NCBI GenBank assembly: GCA_963801715.1 | Contig: CAWDGB010000010.1 | Location: forward strand, 308,452-372,451 | DNA: 64,000 nt | Source: CAVVJA01 sp963801715 | GTDB taxonomy: Bacteria; Actinomycetota; Actinomycetes; Mycobacteriales; Jatrophihabitantaceae | Direction: 5' to 3' | Part shown: positions 1 to 9,517 of the stretch, piece by piece | How positions within the stretch are numbered: position 1 is the stretch's first letter | How the letters are laid out: every line of letters starts with the position of its first letter | Notes under the pieces: generated by a model | Seen by the model: only the letters and a program-made list of their open reading frames with translations | Databases searched by the model: none | What the model was told of the DNA's origin: nothing | Position numbers and translations under genes: made by a program

Positions 1-249
1 CTCGCCCCGCAGCGCGAAGTTGGCGATGCCGCCCATGAGCAAGAAGACGAGGCCGAAGACCACGTGATGTAGGTGCATGCCGCCCGGGGTCACGTTCCCG
101 GGCCACCACTTCACCTGCGCGCGGATCATGCGGGTGCTGAATCGGATGAACAAGAACGAACCCACCACGCCAACGAACACCCAGAACAGCAGTTCGCGGC
201 CGGATCGCACGATGTGGTGTTGATAGGCGTCGAGCAGCCAGTGCCACAT
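1..249 (-). CDS. Conserved integral membrane protein, 3'-truncated by window edge
   Basis: An open frame starts at ATG 249 and runs leftward off the window, giving 83 residues without a stop. It opens with a short amphipathic stretch (MWHWLLDAYQHH), then a hydrophobic segment at about residues 20-36 (LLFWVFVGVVGSFLFI). A charged loop follows, with a Gly-Met-His-Leu-His-His cluster at about 58-63, and then a second hydrophobic segment. The His-rich start of the second helix suggests a family-conserved motif, but I do not recognise a named function. It is divergent from glmS. Translation is read directly; membrane location is inferred from hydrophobicity. Confidence 0.6.
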   Translation of the reverse strand, partial: MWHWLLDAYQHHIVRSGRELLFWVFVGVVGSFLFIRFSTRMIRAQVKWWPGNVTPGGMHLHHVVFGLVFLLMGGIANFALRGE

Positions 250-351
250 GGGCGTCCTCCTCTTGCCCTATGGTCGCCCCCCGGTGACCGGTGTCCAGCT
301 TGACACGTCGGGTGAAGAATCGCGCCCGAGCCGGCGGGGGCAGCTCGGTCG

Positions 352-378
352 TTGGAAACGCGTTAAGTGCCGTACCCT
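352..378 (+). promoter_or_regulatory. Putative glmS promoter (leaderless type)
   Basis: TTGGAA (352-357) and TACCCT (373-378) resemble -35 and -10 hexamers, with a short 15-bp spacer. The ATG of glmS begins 8 nt after the -10 box, so the transcript would begin at or next to the start codon. No Shine-Dalgarno sequence precedes the ATG, which fits leaderless translation. Inferred from sequence only. Confidence 0.4.
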
Positions 379-386
379 CTCTTCCC

Positions 387-2235
387 ATGTGCGGAATCGT
401 CGGCTACGTCGGACGCCGCGACGCGTTGGAGGTCGTTCTCAACGGCTTGCGACTGCTCGAATACCGCGGATACGACTCCGCGGGCGTCGCCGTGATCGAC
501 CGCGACGGCGTGTTGCAGGTCGCGAAGAAGGCCGGACGAATCGAGAATCTCGAGAAGGAGCTCGAGCGACCGGCCGATCAACGGGACGAGCGGCATCGGG
601 CACACTCGGTGGGCAACTCACGGCGCCCCCAACGACTGTAATGCCCACCCACACACCGACATGACTGGCCGCATAGCGGTTGTGCATAACGGCATCATCG
701 AAAACCACGGCGAGCTGCGAGCTGGCTTGGAAGCCGACGGCGTGGAGTTCACCAGCGAGACCGATACCGAGGTCGTCGCGCATCTGGTTGCTCGGACGGT
801 GCAGGTCACGGGCAGTTCACTCGGGGAGGCCGTCCGGGCTGTGTGCCGCCAGTTGGCCGGCGCCTTCACGTTGGTTGTCATCGACAGGGACCAGCCGGAC
901 GTGGTCGTCGGAGCTCGGCGCAATTCACCCTTGGTGCTCGGCGTCGGCGAAGGGGAGATGTTCCTCGGCAGCGACGTGGCCGCCTTCATCGAGTTCACCC
1001 GGCAAGCGGTTGAACTCGGCCAGGACCAGGTCGTGGAGATCTGGCCCGGTCGTTATGCGATCACGTCGTTCGATGGGCAATCCGTCGACGGGGTGCACTT
1101 TCACGTTGGCTGGGACCTGGCTGCCGCCGAGAAGGGCGGCTTCGACTACTTCATGCTTAAGGAGATCCAGGAGCAGCCGCGCGCGGTTGCCGACACCCTG
1201 CGCGGCCACCTGGCCGGTGGGCAGATCGTGCTGGACGAGCAGCGAGTCGACCGTCAGGACTTTCGCGACGTCGACAAGGTCTTCGTTGTCGCCTGCGGCA
1301 CGGCCTACCACTCTGGTCTCATCGCCAAGCACGCGATTGAGCACTGGACCCGGGTTCCCGTCGAGGTCGAGATGGCCTCCGAGTTCCGCTACCGCGACCC
1401 GGTCCTGGATCGGCAGACGCTCGTCGTGGCGATCAGCCAGTCCGGCGAGACCGCGGACACCTTGGAGGCGGTGCGACACGCCAGGTCGCAGCGCGCGAAG
1501 GTGCTGTCGATCTGCAATACGAACGGGGCGCAGATCCCACGGGAGTCCGACGCCGTGCTCTATACGCATGCCGGGCCCGAGATCGGGGTGGCCGCGACCA
1601 AGACGTTTACCGCCCAGGTCGCGGCCGTGAGCCTCGTGGGGCTCGCGCTCGCGCAGGCGCGGGGCACCAAGTATGGCGACGAGATCAGCCGCGAGTATGC
1701 GGCGCTCGCCGGGATGCCGGAGCTGATGGCGCAGACGCTCGGCGTCGTGGAACCAGTCCGCGAATTGGCGCGCGAGATAGCGCAGGCCAAGGCTGTGCTG
1801 TTCCTGGGCCGCGGCGTGGGCTATCCGGTTGCACTCGAGGGCGCACTCAAGCTGAAGGAGCTCGCGTACATGCACGCCGAGGGCTTTCCCGCCGGCGAGC
1901 TGAAGCACGGTCCGATTGCTCTCGTCGAGGAGGGGCTGCCGGTCGTCATCGTCATGCCCTCACCGACCGGTCGGCCTGAGCTGCACCGGAAGATGCTGTC
2001 CAACATCGCCGAGATCCGCGCTCGTGGCGCGCGCACGGTCGTCGTAGCCGAGCTGGGTGACGAGGCTGCTCGCGCGCATTCGGCCCATCTGATCGAAGTA
2101 CCAGCCACGCCAAGCCTGTTCGCCCCGCTCGTCACCACGATCCCGTTGCAGGTCCTGGCCGCCGAGATCGCCCAGGCCCGAGGCTACGACGTCGACAAGC
2201 CACGCAATCTGGCCAAGTCCGTCACCGTCGAATAG
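387..2235 (+). CDS. glmS: Glutamine--fructose-6-phosphate aminotransferase (isomerizing), one-base frameshift
   Basis: Converts fructose-6-phosphate and glutamine to glucosamine-6-phosphate, the entry to UDP-GlcNAc and peptidoglycan. The N-terminal MCGIVGYVG carries the catalytic Cys2 of the class II glutamine amidotransferase domain. HTRWATHG and HNGIIENH follow, then two SIS sugar-isomerase domains (VACGTAYHSG, ISQSGETADT) and the usual C-terminus (DKPRNLAKSVTVE). After codon 61 the frame breaks: one extra base near 570 must be removed to read from LEKELER into RPINGTSGIGHTRW. The repaired protein is 615 residues, normal for the family. A single base error is far likelier than a pseudogene, because the gene is usually essential. 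The start ATG is 8 nt after a -10-like TACCCT. Confidence 0.93.
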
Positions 2236-2292
2236 CTGCCTCACGCGCAATTCATCGTTGACGCCCGACCGACGTACGCGGATCGTGTCCGC

Positions 2293-3141
2293 ATGGCGAC
2301 GCTGATGACGCAGTACGTGATGGGCAAGATGGGAGAACTCCGCTTTCAGCCGACGGCCAAGCGCATTCGGGTGCTCGCTGACGGCGAGACCGTCGCCGAT
2401 ACCACCCAAGCCGTACTCGTATGGGAGCCCAGGCGGGTGACCCCGCAGTACGCCGTTCCGGCTGCCGACCTCCAGGCCGATCTGGTCGAGGCGGCACGGG
2501 ATGAGGATGCCCGCGAGGTGGGCGTCGTGATATCGGCTGGCGGACCACCCGTGGTGGACCCGCGAAGCTCGTTCGGGTTCCATACGACCGATGGTCAGCA
2601 GCTAACCATCCGCACTGCGCGCGGCGACCGGGTCGGCGCCGGCTATCGAGTTGCCGACTCAGACCTCGACGGCCTCGTGGTCCTGGACTTCGATGCTTTC
2701 GACTGGCTCGAGGAGGAGGAACCTCTGGTCGCGCATCCGCGGGATCCGTTCCATCGTATCGATGTGCGCCGCAGCTCCCGTCGCGTGCGTGTCGAGTTGG
2801 CTGGTGCGGTGCTGGCCGAGTCGGCGCGCCCGCGGGTGCTCTTCGAGACGCTGCTGCCGGAACGGTTCTACCTGCCGGCCGAGGACGTTCGATTCGACCT
2901 GCTCACCCCGACCGATACCGCGACCTCCTGCGCCTACAAAGGAACCGCGCGTTACTGGTCCTATGCGCCCCCTGGCGACGCCGGCGTCGACATCTGCTGG
3001 CAATATCCCGAGCCGCTCGACGACGCAGAGAAGATCAGCGGGATGGTGGCGTTCTTCAACGAGCGGGTCGACTTGACCGTCGACGGCGAGCCGCGCGAGC
3101 GGCCGGTGTCTCCGTGGTCGCGCCGATCTGCGGCTGGCTAA
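2293..3141 (+). CDS. DUF427 domain protein
   Basis: A 282-residue soluble protein. It contains two related segments. Residues about 20-130 (VRVLADGETVADT) and 150-265 (VRVELAGAVLAES, LPERFYLPAEDV, AYKGTARYWSY) both show the DUF427 pattern of a beta-rich fold with a conserved Pro/Tyr/Lys-Gly core. The second copy is the more complete. The molecular function of DUF427 is unknown. It lies alone on the + strand between glmS and the flavoprotein gene, 57 bp after glmS. The ATG start follows no strong ribosome-binding site. The family call is confident; the function is not. Confidence 0.8.
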   Translation: MATLMTQYVMGKMGELRFQPTAKRIRVLADGETVADTTQAVLVWEPRRVTPQYAVPAADLQADLVEAARDEDAREVGVVISAGGPPVVDPRSSFGFHTTDGQQLTIRTARGDRVGAGYRVADSDLDGLVVLDFDAFDWLEEEEPLVAHPRDPFHRIDVRRSSRRVRVELAGAVLAESARPRVLFETLLPERFYLPAEDVRFDLLTPTDTATSCAYKGTARYWSYAPPGDAGVDICWQYPEPLDDAEKISGMVAFFNERVDLTVDGEPRERPVSPWSRRSAAG

Positions 3142-3322
3142 GGACGACCTCGGAGCGTCGGTTCCCGCGCATTGGTGTGACTGGTGTTGCCGTTGAGGCG
3201 CTGACAACCGGACTTGTGTACCACCGCAGCGCGGGAAGTGACGGTCCGGCGGGACGGTGCGCGCGGCGCGCATGAGCTCGGTCACGCGGTCGGGCGGGGC
3301 GCGGGCCGCTAGCATCGCCAGG

Positions 3323-4339
3323 GTGAGTGACCACCCAGTTTCCGAGTCCGTCGACGTGCTGATCGTCGGCGCCGGTCCGGTGGGCTTGTTCGGGGCCTAC
3401 TACGCCGGGGTGCGCACTCTGTCGGTGGCCGTGCTGGACTCGCTCGAGGAGCCTGGCGGGCAGATCACCGCGATGTACCCGGAGAAAGCGATCTTCGACG
3501 TCGCGGGGTTTCCGGCGATCCGGGGCCGCGAGCTGGTCGACCAGCTGGTGGCGCAGGCGGCGCCGTTCTCGCCGAGCTACTGGCTCGGCCATCAGGCCGT
3601 TGGACTCGAGCGGGGCGACGGGAAGTTCGCGGTGACCACGTCGGTCGGCAGGCGGATCGAATGCCGGGCGATCGTGATCACCGGCGGGATCGGCACGTTC
3701 ACGCCCCGGCCGCTGCCGGTAGGCCAGGAGTATCTCGGCCGCGGACTCGTGCACTTCGTACCGGACCCAGCCGCATACGCCGGGCAGCACATCGTCGTCG
3801 TCGGAGGCGGCGACTCCGCCGTCGACTGGGCATTGCTTCTCGAACCCATCGCCAAGGCGGTGACACTCGTGCATCGCCGGGCGCAGTTCCGCGCCCACCC
3901 GCACTCCGTGGAGTTGCTGCAAGCGTCGACGATCGACCTGCTGACCGACGCCCAGATCGCGGCGGTGCTCGGCGACCCGGATGTGACCGAGGTCGACATC
4001 AAGGTTGCCGGCGACATCCATCGCCTCTCCTGCGACAAGCTGGTTGCCGCTCTCGGCTTCACCGCGAATCTCGGGCCCTTGCTCGAATGGGGCATCGAGA
4101 TCGCGGGCCGGCGGCATATCGCGGTCGACACCAAGGGGGCGACATCCGTCCCCGGCGTGTACGCGGCCGGCGACATCGTCGACTACGAGGGCAAGATTCG
4201 GCTGATCGCCACCGGTTTCGGTGAGGTTGCCACTGCGGTCAACAACGCCGCGTCATACCTCAACCCGTCGGTGTCCGCGTTCCCCGGACACCTATCGGAC
4301 TACGCGCCGCCGGGCGCCACAGCGTCGCCGACCGCGTGA
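3323..4339 (+). CDS. Ferredoxin/flavodoxin--NADP reductase, thioredoxin reductase-like
   Basis: A flavoenzyme that exchanges electrons between NADP(H) and ferredoxin or flavodoxin. The N-terminal FAD-binding motif is GAGPVGLFGAYYA. A central NADPH-binding Rossmann motif is GGGDSAVDWAL, and a C-terminal YAAGDIVDYEG closes the FAD site. The TrxR-type Cys-x-x-Cys is absent, which with the short GGQITAMYP segment points to the TrxR-like FNR group (YumC type) rather than thioredoxin reductase. GTG 3323 is chosen because TAGCAT (3310-3315) sits 7 nt upstream as a leaderless -10 box. An upstream in-frame extension to 3257 has no coding character. It overlaps acpS by 4 bp (GTGA). Confidence 0.88.
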   Translation: MSDHPVSESVDVLIVGAGPVGLFGAYYAGVRTLSVAVLDSLEEPGGQITAMYPEKAIFDVAGFPAIRGRELVDQLVAQAAPFSPSYWLGHQAVGLERGDGKFAVTTSVGRRIECRAIVITGGIGTFTPRPLPVGQEYLGRGLVHFVPDPAAYAGQHIVVVGGGDSAVDWALLLEPIAKAVTLVHRRAQFRAHPHSVELLQASTIDLLTDAQIAAVLGDPDVTEVDIKVAGDIHRLSCDKLVAALGFTANLGPLLEWGIEIAGRRHIAVDTKGATSVPGVYAAGDIVDYEGKIRLIATGFGEVATAVNNAASYLNPSVSAFPGHLSDYAPPGATASPTA

Positions 4340-4707
4340 TCGTCGGCGTCGGGATCGACGTGGTTCCGGTGGAACGGTTCGCCGGTGCCCTCGCCCGCAC
4401 GCCGACCTTGGCCGACCGGTTGTTCACCCCGAAGGAGCGGATGACCGACTCCGGTGGCGCGCGGTCGGCCGAGTCGCTGGCCGCGCGGTTCGCGGCGAAG
4501 GAGGCGCTCGCCAAGGCGTTGGGTGCCCCCGGCGGCATGCGCTGGACGGACGCGGAGATCGTGGCCGACGACGCCGGGCGTCCGCATCTCATCGTCACCG
4601 GAACCGTCGCGGCCCGAGCCGCCGCCCTAGGCGTTCAGCACTGGCACGTCTCGCTCTCGCACGACGGCGGCATCGCGTCGGCGACCGTGATCGCTGAGGG
4701 AGGCTGA
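4336..4707 (+). CDS. acpS: Holo-[acyl-carrier-protein] synthase
   Basis: Transfers 4'-phosphopantetheine from CoA to a serine of apo-acyl carrier protein, activating fatty acid synthesis. At 123 residues it is the normal AcpS size. It has the N-terminal Mg-binding GIDVVPVERF (Asp8) and the FAAKEALAKALG motif (Glu and Lys of the active site), and it ends in the conserved WHVSLSHDGG. The GTG start at 4336 overlaps the stop of the preceding reductase, and nnr begins 1 bp after the stop, so the three look co-transcribed. An acpS-nnr-alr order is common in bacteria. Confidence 0.92.
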   Translation: MIVGVGIDVVPVERFAGALARTPTLADRLFTPKERMTDSGGARSAESLAARFAAKEALAKALGAPGGMRWTDAEIVADDAGRPHLIVTGTVAARAAALGVQHWHVSLSHDGGIASATVIAEGG

Positions 4708-4708
4708 C

Positions 4709-6148
4709 GTGCACGGCGTGTGGACGGTCGAGCAGGTCCGGGGCGCCGAGTCGGCCCTGATGGCTACGCTGCCCGAGGGCGCGCTCATGCAGCGTGCCGC
4801 GCACGCGGTCGCCCGCCTTTGCGGTGACCTCCTCGGATCGACGTACGGCGCCTCCGTCGTACTGCTCGTCGGCAGCGGATCCAACGGCGGCGACGCCCTT
4901 CATGCCGGCGCAAAGCTCGCCCGCCGCGGCGCGCAAGTCACCGCGATCTTGCTGCAGCCGGATCGCGCCCACCCTGGCGGCCTCGCTGCACTGCGCCGCG
5001 AACACGGCCGCGTCCAGGACGCAGCGGATGCGGAACCCACCATCGAGCGAGCTGACGTCGTCATAGACGGGATTCTCGGCATCGGTGGCAAGGGCGATCT
5101 GCGTGCCGCGGCCGCAAGGACGGCCGCGGTCGCGGCCGATCGGCTGACGGTCGCCGTCGATCTGCCCTCCGGAGTCGACGCTGATACGGGCTGGGTCGGC
5201 GAGCACGCCATTCGAGCCGACGCCACCGTGACGTTCGGCGCGCTCAAACCAGGCCTGGTGAGCGGCGCTGGAGCGCAACGGGCGGGCGAGGTCCGGCTCG
5301 TCGACATCGGGCTGGCGAAAACGCTGCCCGAAACGACGATCCACGTACTCGAGGAGGACGACGTCGCCGCCCTCCTTCCGCAACCGACCGCCGCCGACGA
5401 CAAGTACACGCGGGGCGTGGCCGGCATTATCGCCGGCTCGCCGCAGTACCCCGGTGCGGGAGTGCTGTGCACCGGATCGGCGCTCTACGGCGGTTCCGGA
5501 ATGGTGCGCTATCTCGGGCTGGCGGAGGACGAGGTACGTGCCCGCTACCCGGAGGTGGTGGCGCATCCAGACGCCCGGCCGCACGAAGTTCAGGTGCAGG
5601 CCTGGGCGGTGGGCTCTGGTCTGGGGACCGGCGACGCCGCCTTGGCGTTGCTCTCTGAGGCGTTAGCCACCGACATCCCCGCCGTCGTCGATGCTGACGC
5701 GATCACGCTCGTCGCGCAATCGCCCGGCCTGGTCCGCAACCGGAGGGCGGCCACCGTGCTCACGCCGCATGACCGCGAGTTCGCGCGGGTGGCCGGCGAG
5801 GTGACCGCGGACCGGATCGGATCCGCCCGACGGGCAGCCGCCGACCTCGGCGCGACCGTGCTGCTGAAGGGCAACGCCACCGTGGTCGCCGACCCCGATG
5901 GTCGGGTCTTCGTGAACCCGACCGGAACTCCATGGCTCGCCACCGCCGGCAGCGGCGATGTGCTGAGCGGGCTGATCACGTCACTCCTCGCCGCCGGTCT
6001 GGCGCCTGGTGCGGCAGCCGCAGTCGGCGCCTATCTCCATGGCGTGGCCGGCCAGCTGGCCGGCGCGAGCGGGCCGCCAACGGCGGCCGACGTTCTCCGC
6101 GCGCTGCGCCCCGCCCTGCATCGGATCGAGCGACATCTGGCAGCCTGA
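4709..6148 (+). CDS. nnr: Bifunctional NAD(P)H-hydrate epimerase / ADP-dependent dehydratase
   Basis: Repairs damaged NAD(P)HX. An N-terminal YjeF_N domain (about residues 1-215) epimerises the hydrates; its nucleotide-binding motif is GSGSNGGDAL, and VDLPSGVDADTG is also seen. A C-terminal ribokinase-like domain (about 225-479) dehydrates the S form; it carries TAGSGDVLSG with the catalytic Asp, and TPHDREFARV. The 479-residue length is typical for the fused enzyme. The start is GTG 4709, directly after acpS. Downstream, alr begins 38 bp after the stop. Confidence 0.92.
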   Translation: MHGVWTVEQVRGAESALMATLPEGALMQRAAHAVARLCGDLLGSTYGASVVLLVGSGSNGGDALHAGAKLARRGAQVTAILLQPDRAHPGGLAALRREHGRVQDAADAEPTIERADVVIDGILGIGGKGDLRAAAARTAAVAADRLTVAVDLPSGVDADTGWVGEHAIRADATVTFGALKPGLVSGAGAQRAGEVRLVDIGLAKTLPETTIHVLEEDDVAALLPQPTAADDKYTRGVAGIIAGSPQYPGAGVLCTGSALYGGSGMVRYLGLAEDEVRARYPEVVAHPDARPHEVQVQAWAVGSGLGTGDAALALLSEALATDIPAVVDADAITLVAQSPGLVRNRRAATVLTPHDREFARVAGEVTADRIGSARRAAADLGATVLLKGNATVVADPDGRVFVNPTGTPWLATAGSGDVLSGLITSLLAAGLAPGAAAAVGAYLHGVAGQLAGASGPPTAADVLRALRPALHRIERHLAA

Positions 6149-6186
6149 ATACGGCCGACGCTCGATCATCCGCAAGACTGGACAGC

Positions 6187-7311
6187 GTGTCGCGCACCGA
6201 AGCCCTGATCAACCTGGACGCCGTCCGGACCAACGTGGCCACCCTGAAACGAGGCACGCCCGCTGAGGTCATGGCCGTCGTGAAGGCCGACGGCTACGGG
6301 CATGGTCTCCTGCCGGTCGCCCGGGCCGCGCTCGCCGGTGGTGCGACCTGGCTTGGCACGGCGATCATCGACGAGGCTCTGCTGCTGCGCGCCGCCGGAA
6401 TCCAGGTCCCGATTCTGGCGTGGCTGTGGAGCCCGAGTGAATCGGTGGCCGTCGCCGAGGCAATCCGCGCCGGCATCGACCTGAGCGTCAGCAGCACCTG
6501 GGCCCTAGACACGGTGGTCGCCGCTGCGCGGGATGCCGGCCAGCGAGCAAACGTGCACTTGAAGATCGACACGGGACTGTCCCGCAACGGGGCATACATC
6601 GACGATTGGCCCGATCTCGTCGCGGCCGCGATCAAGGCGGACACGGGCGGCGAGGTCGCCGCGGTCGGCGTGTGGAGCCATTTCGCATATGCCGATGATC
6701 CTGGGCACCCGACGGTCGCCCGGCAGCTCGAGCGGTTCCGTGAAGGAGTCGCGCTCGCCCAGCGGAGTGGGCTGCGCCCGCGGCTGCGCCACCTTGCGAA
6801 CTCGGCGGCCACGCTCACGAACCCGGATACGCATTTCGATCTGGTGCGTCCCGGCATCGCGGTCTATGGCTTGTCGCCGGTGCCGACGCATGGCAGCTTC
6901 GATCTGGTCCCGGCCATGTCGCTTCGGGCCGAGGCGGCACTGGTCAAGCGGGTTCAGCCCGGCGAAGGCGTTTCCTACGGTCACACCTACCACACGGCCG
7001 CCGCCACGACGCTCGTGCTCGTGCCGCTCGGCTACGCCGACGGCATCCCGCGGCATGCGGGCAACCGGGCCCCCGTGCAGGTCGGCGGCACTCGGTTTCG
7101 GATCAGCGGAAGAGTCTGCATGGACCAGTTCGTGATCGACGTCGGCGATCAAGCGGTGGTAGCCGGCGACCCGGTCATGCTGTTCGGCACCGGCCTGGAC
7201 GGTGAACCGACGGCGCAAGACTGGGCGGAGGCAGCAGACACGATCCATTACGAAATCGTGACCCGAGTGGGGCCGCGCGTGCCCCGTCGATACGTCGGAA
7301 CCGCCGGGTGA
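6187..7311 (+). CDS. alr: Alanine racemase
   Basis: PLP-dependent interconversion of L- and D-alanine for peptidoglycan. The PLP-binding lysine is Lys33 in AVVKADGYGHG. The catalytic tyrosine lies in GVSYGHTY. Other family signatures are LRHLANSAA, DLVRPGIAVYG and SGRVCMDQFVIDVG. With the GTG start at 6187 the protein is 374 residues, as expected. The longer frame reaching back to 5932 runs inside nnr and has no alr similarity. It overlaps the next gene by 4 bp (GTGA). Confidence 0.94.
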   Translation: MSRTEALINLDAVRTNVATLKRGTPAEVMAVVKADGYGHGLLPVARAALAGGATWLGTAIIDEALLLRAAGIQVPILAWLWSPSESVAVAEAIRAGIDLSVSSTWALDTVVAAARDAGQRANVHLKIDTGLSRNGAYIDDWPDLVAAAIKADTGGEVAAVGVWSHFAYADDPGHPTVARQLERFREGVALAQRSGLRPRLRHLANSAATLTNPDTHFDLVRPGIAVYGLSPVPTHGSFDLVPAMSLRAEAALVKRVQPGEGVSYGHTYHTAAATTLVLVPLGYADGIPRHAGNRAPVQVGGTRFRISGRVCMDQFVIDVGDQAVVAGDPVMLFGTGLDGEPTAQDWAEAADTIHYEIVTRVGPRVPRRYVGTAG

Positions 7312-8390
7312 ACGTGCGGATCGGCGTCATCGGTGGCGCGGTCGGACTCGTAGCTACGACGGCGGCGGTGGCGGTCGCCGTCGATCGGGCCGCAGCGGCC
7401 CGTCGGCGCGCCGAGGAAAGCGGCGGCACCGAGAAGTTCGCGGATCTGCCAGTCGACCGCAGCGGGGTGATCGTCGCGGAAGACGGTGCCGGACTCTACT
7501 ACGAAGAGGTCGGCCCGCTCGCTGCCCCGTTGACGGTCGTGTTCGTCCACGGGTTCGCGCTCAACCTGCGGAGCTTCTTCTTCCAGCGACGCGCGATCGC
7601 CGACGAGCTCGGCGAGCGCATCCGGATGGTGTTCTACGACCAGCGTTCCCACGGTCGGTCTGATCGCAGCTCGGCCGAGCGAGCGTCGATAGACCAGCTC
7701 GGCCGGGATCTCGGTGTGATGCTCTCCATGGTCGCCCCCTACGGACCGATCGTCCTGGTGGGACACTCGATGGGCGGCATGACGATCCTGGCGCTGGCCG
7801 ATCAGCAACCGGATCTGTTCACGCGCCGCGTCCGCGGCGTGGCGCTCATGTCAACGTCGACCGGCAAGCTCGCCGCCGTGACGCTTGGCCTCCCGGCGCT
7901 GCTCGCTCGCGCGAAAGGGCCATTGCTGCCACTGGCGTTGCGCACCGCTCGCAATCACCCGGGCTTGATCGAACGAGGTCGGGCGCTCGGAATCGACATC
8001 GCCTGGGAGATTACCCGCAGGCTCAGTTTCGCCACGGACGACGTCGATCCGGCCACCGTCAATTTCGTCACCTCGATGATTGCCGCTACTCACATCGAGG
8101 TCATCGCGGACTACTACCCGGCGCTGATGGCGCATGACAAACTCGCCGCGTTGGACCATCTCGCCAATACCCAGGTGCTGATCCTCTGCGGCGACCACGA
8201 CCTGCTGACTCCGCCGTCACACAGTAGGGAGATGGCGGACCGGCTTCCCGACGCTCCGCTGGTACTCGTCGAGAATGCTGGCCATGTCGTCCTGCTCGAA
8301 CGTCCGGAGCCGACGAACAATGCGGTGATCAAGCTCATCGAAGACGCGCTCGCCGACATTGGCGTGCCGCGGGGGCCGCGCCGTCCGTGA
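7308..8390 (+). CDS. Alpha/beta hydrolase with N-terminal membrane anchor
   Basis: A 360-residue protein starting at GTG 7308 inside the alr stop. The N-terminus is a hydrophobic helix (residues about 5-25) and is probably a membrane anchor or signal anchor. The rest is an alpha/beta-hydrolase fold: oxyanion region VHGFALNLRSFF, nucleophile elbow GHSMGG (Ser), acid in CGDHDLLTP (Asp) and catalytic His in NAGHVVLLERPE. Substrate is unknown. A hydrolase between alr and tsaE is conserved in mycobacteria and relatives. The overlap with both neighbours suggests one operon. Confidence 0.85.
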   Translation: MNVRIGVIGGAVGLVATTAAVAVAVDRAAAARRRAEESGGTEKFADLPVDRSGVIVAEDGAGLYYEEVGPLAAPLTVVFVHGFALNLRSFFFQRRAIADELGERIRMVFYDQRSHGRSDRSSAERASIDQLGRDLGVMLSMVAPYGPIVLVGHSMGGMTILALADQQPDLFTRRVRGVALMSTSTGKLAAVTLGLPALLARAKGPLLPLALRTARNHPGLIERGRALGIDIAWEITRRLSFATDDVDPATVNFVTSMIAATHIEVIADYYPALMAHDKLAALDHLANTQVLILCGDHDLLTPPSHSREMADRLPDAPLVLVENAGHVVLLERPEPTNNAVIKLIEDALADIGVPRGPRRP

Positions 8391-8855
8391 CAAGTAGCTT
8401 CGATCGCCCGGCAGCTCCCGACGTCCGACGACACTCGTCGCCTCGGCCGCGAGCTTGGGGCGCTGCTTCGCGCCGGCGATTTGGTCGTGCTCACCGGATC
8501 CCTCGGCGCAGGCAAGACCGTATTCGTCCAGGGGGTCGGCGCTGGCCTCGGCGTGCGCGGCCCCGTCGTATCGCCGACGTTCGTCATCGCGCGAGTCCAT
8601 CGCGACGGCCGGGTTCCGCTCGTGCACGTCGACGCTTACCGGCTGAGGTCCCTGGCCGAGGTCGACGACCTCGACCTGGACGTCGAGCTGACCGACAGTG
8701 TGCTCGCCGTCGAATGGGGCGCCGGGTTGGTGGAGCAGTTCACCGACAGTCGGGTTGAGGTGCAGCTGACCATGGCCACCGACGGCGAACAGCGCTCCGC
8801 CGTGCTCGTCCCGTACGGTGCCGACTGGGTCGCTCGATTGCAGAAATTAGGCTGA
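8387..8855 (+). CDS. tsaE: tRNA t6A synthesis ATPase TsaE, probable one-base frameshift
   Basis: P-loop ATPase that acts with TsaB and TsaD to make N6-threonylcarbamoyladenosine in tRNA. The Walker A motif is GSLGAGKT, followed by SPTFVIAR, HVDAYRL and AVEWGAG. In the frame of these motifs the only start is TTG 8481, which would remove the usual N-terminal helix. GTG 8387 overlaps the upstream stop by 4 bp. Deleting one base near 8426 joins it to DDTRRLGRELGALLRAGD. That gives 155 residues with the P-loop near residue 39, as in the family. The repaired model is preferred; a TTG start is the fallback. Confidence 0.85.
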
Positions 8856-8860
8856 CGGCT

Positions 8861-9517
8861 GTGTACGTCCTCGCGGTCGATACCTCCAGTGCCGCCGTCA
8901 CGGCCGCCGTGGCGACGCTATCTTCGGGCGGCATCGAGGTACTCGCGCAACGAGTGACGATTGACGCCCGGGCGCACGCCGAGGTCCTCACGCCATCGAT
9001 CGAGGCCTGCCTTTCCGAAGCCGGCCGTACCGTCCGGGACCTGGCGGCGGTCGTCGCAGGAGTCGGACCCGGTCCCTTCACCGGCTTGCGAGTCGGACTT
9101 GTGACGGCCGCGGTCCTGGGCGACACGCTGGGCATCCCGACGTATGCCGCGGGCTCCCTGGACGCGATTGCGGTGCGTCTCACTCCGGATCCGCTGCTCG
9201 TCGCGGGTGACGCGCGTCGCCAGGAGATCTACTGGGCTCACTACGCGGACAACTCCCGCCAGGCCGGCCCGGACGTCGGCCGCCCCGAGGCGATCGATAC
9301 CAGCGGCCTCGCGGTCATGGCGGGTGCCGGAGCTCGCCGCTACGCCGACGTGCTGGGCCTTCCGCTGCTCGATCGGGATTACCCGACGGCGATCGGACTG
9401 GTCACCCTCGCCGCCGAGCGGATCCGGCAGGGTGCGGACTCCGAGGTGCTCACGCCGCTCTACCTTCGCCGTCCGGACGCCGTTGAACCGGGCGCGCGTA
9501 AGGCGGTGCTGCAGTGA
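8861..9517 (+). CDS. tsaB: tRNA t6A synthesis protein TsaB
   Basis: Scaffold partner of TsaD in the t6A complex; an ASKHA-fold protein resembling TsaD but lacking the metal-binding histidines. The sequence shows LAVDTSSAAVTAAV at the N-terminus and VGPGPFTGLRVGL, the signature of the YeaZ/TsaB group, at about residues 70-82. The length of 218 residues is normal. The start is GTG 8861, 5 bp after tsaE, and the end overlaps rimI by 4 bp. Confidence 0.92.
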   Translation: MYVLAVDTSSAAVTAAVATLSSGGIEVLAQRVTIDARAHAEVLTPSIEACLSEAGRTVRDLAAVVAGVGPGPFTGLRVGLVTAAVLGDTLGIPTYAAGSLDAIAVRLTPDPLLVAGDARRQEIYWAHYADNSRQAGPDVGRPEAIDTSGLAVMAGAGARRYADVLGLPLLDRDYPTAIGLVTLAAERIRQGADSEVLTPLYLRRPDAVEPGARKAVLQ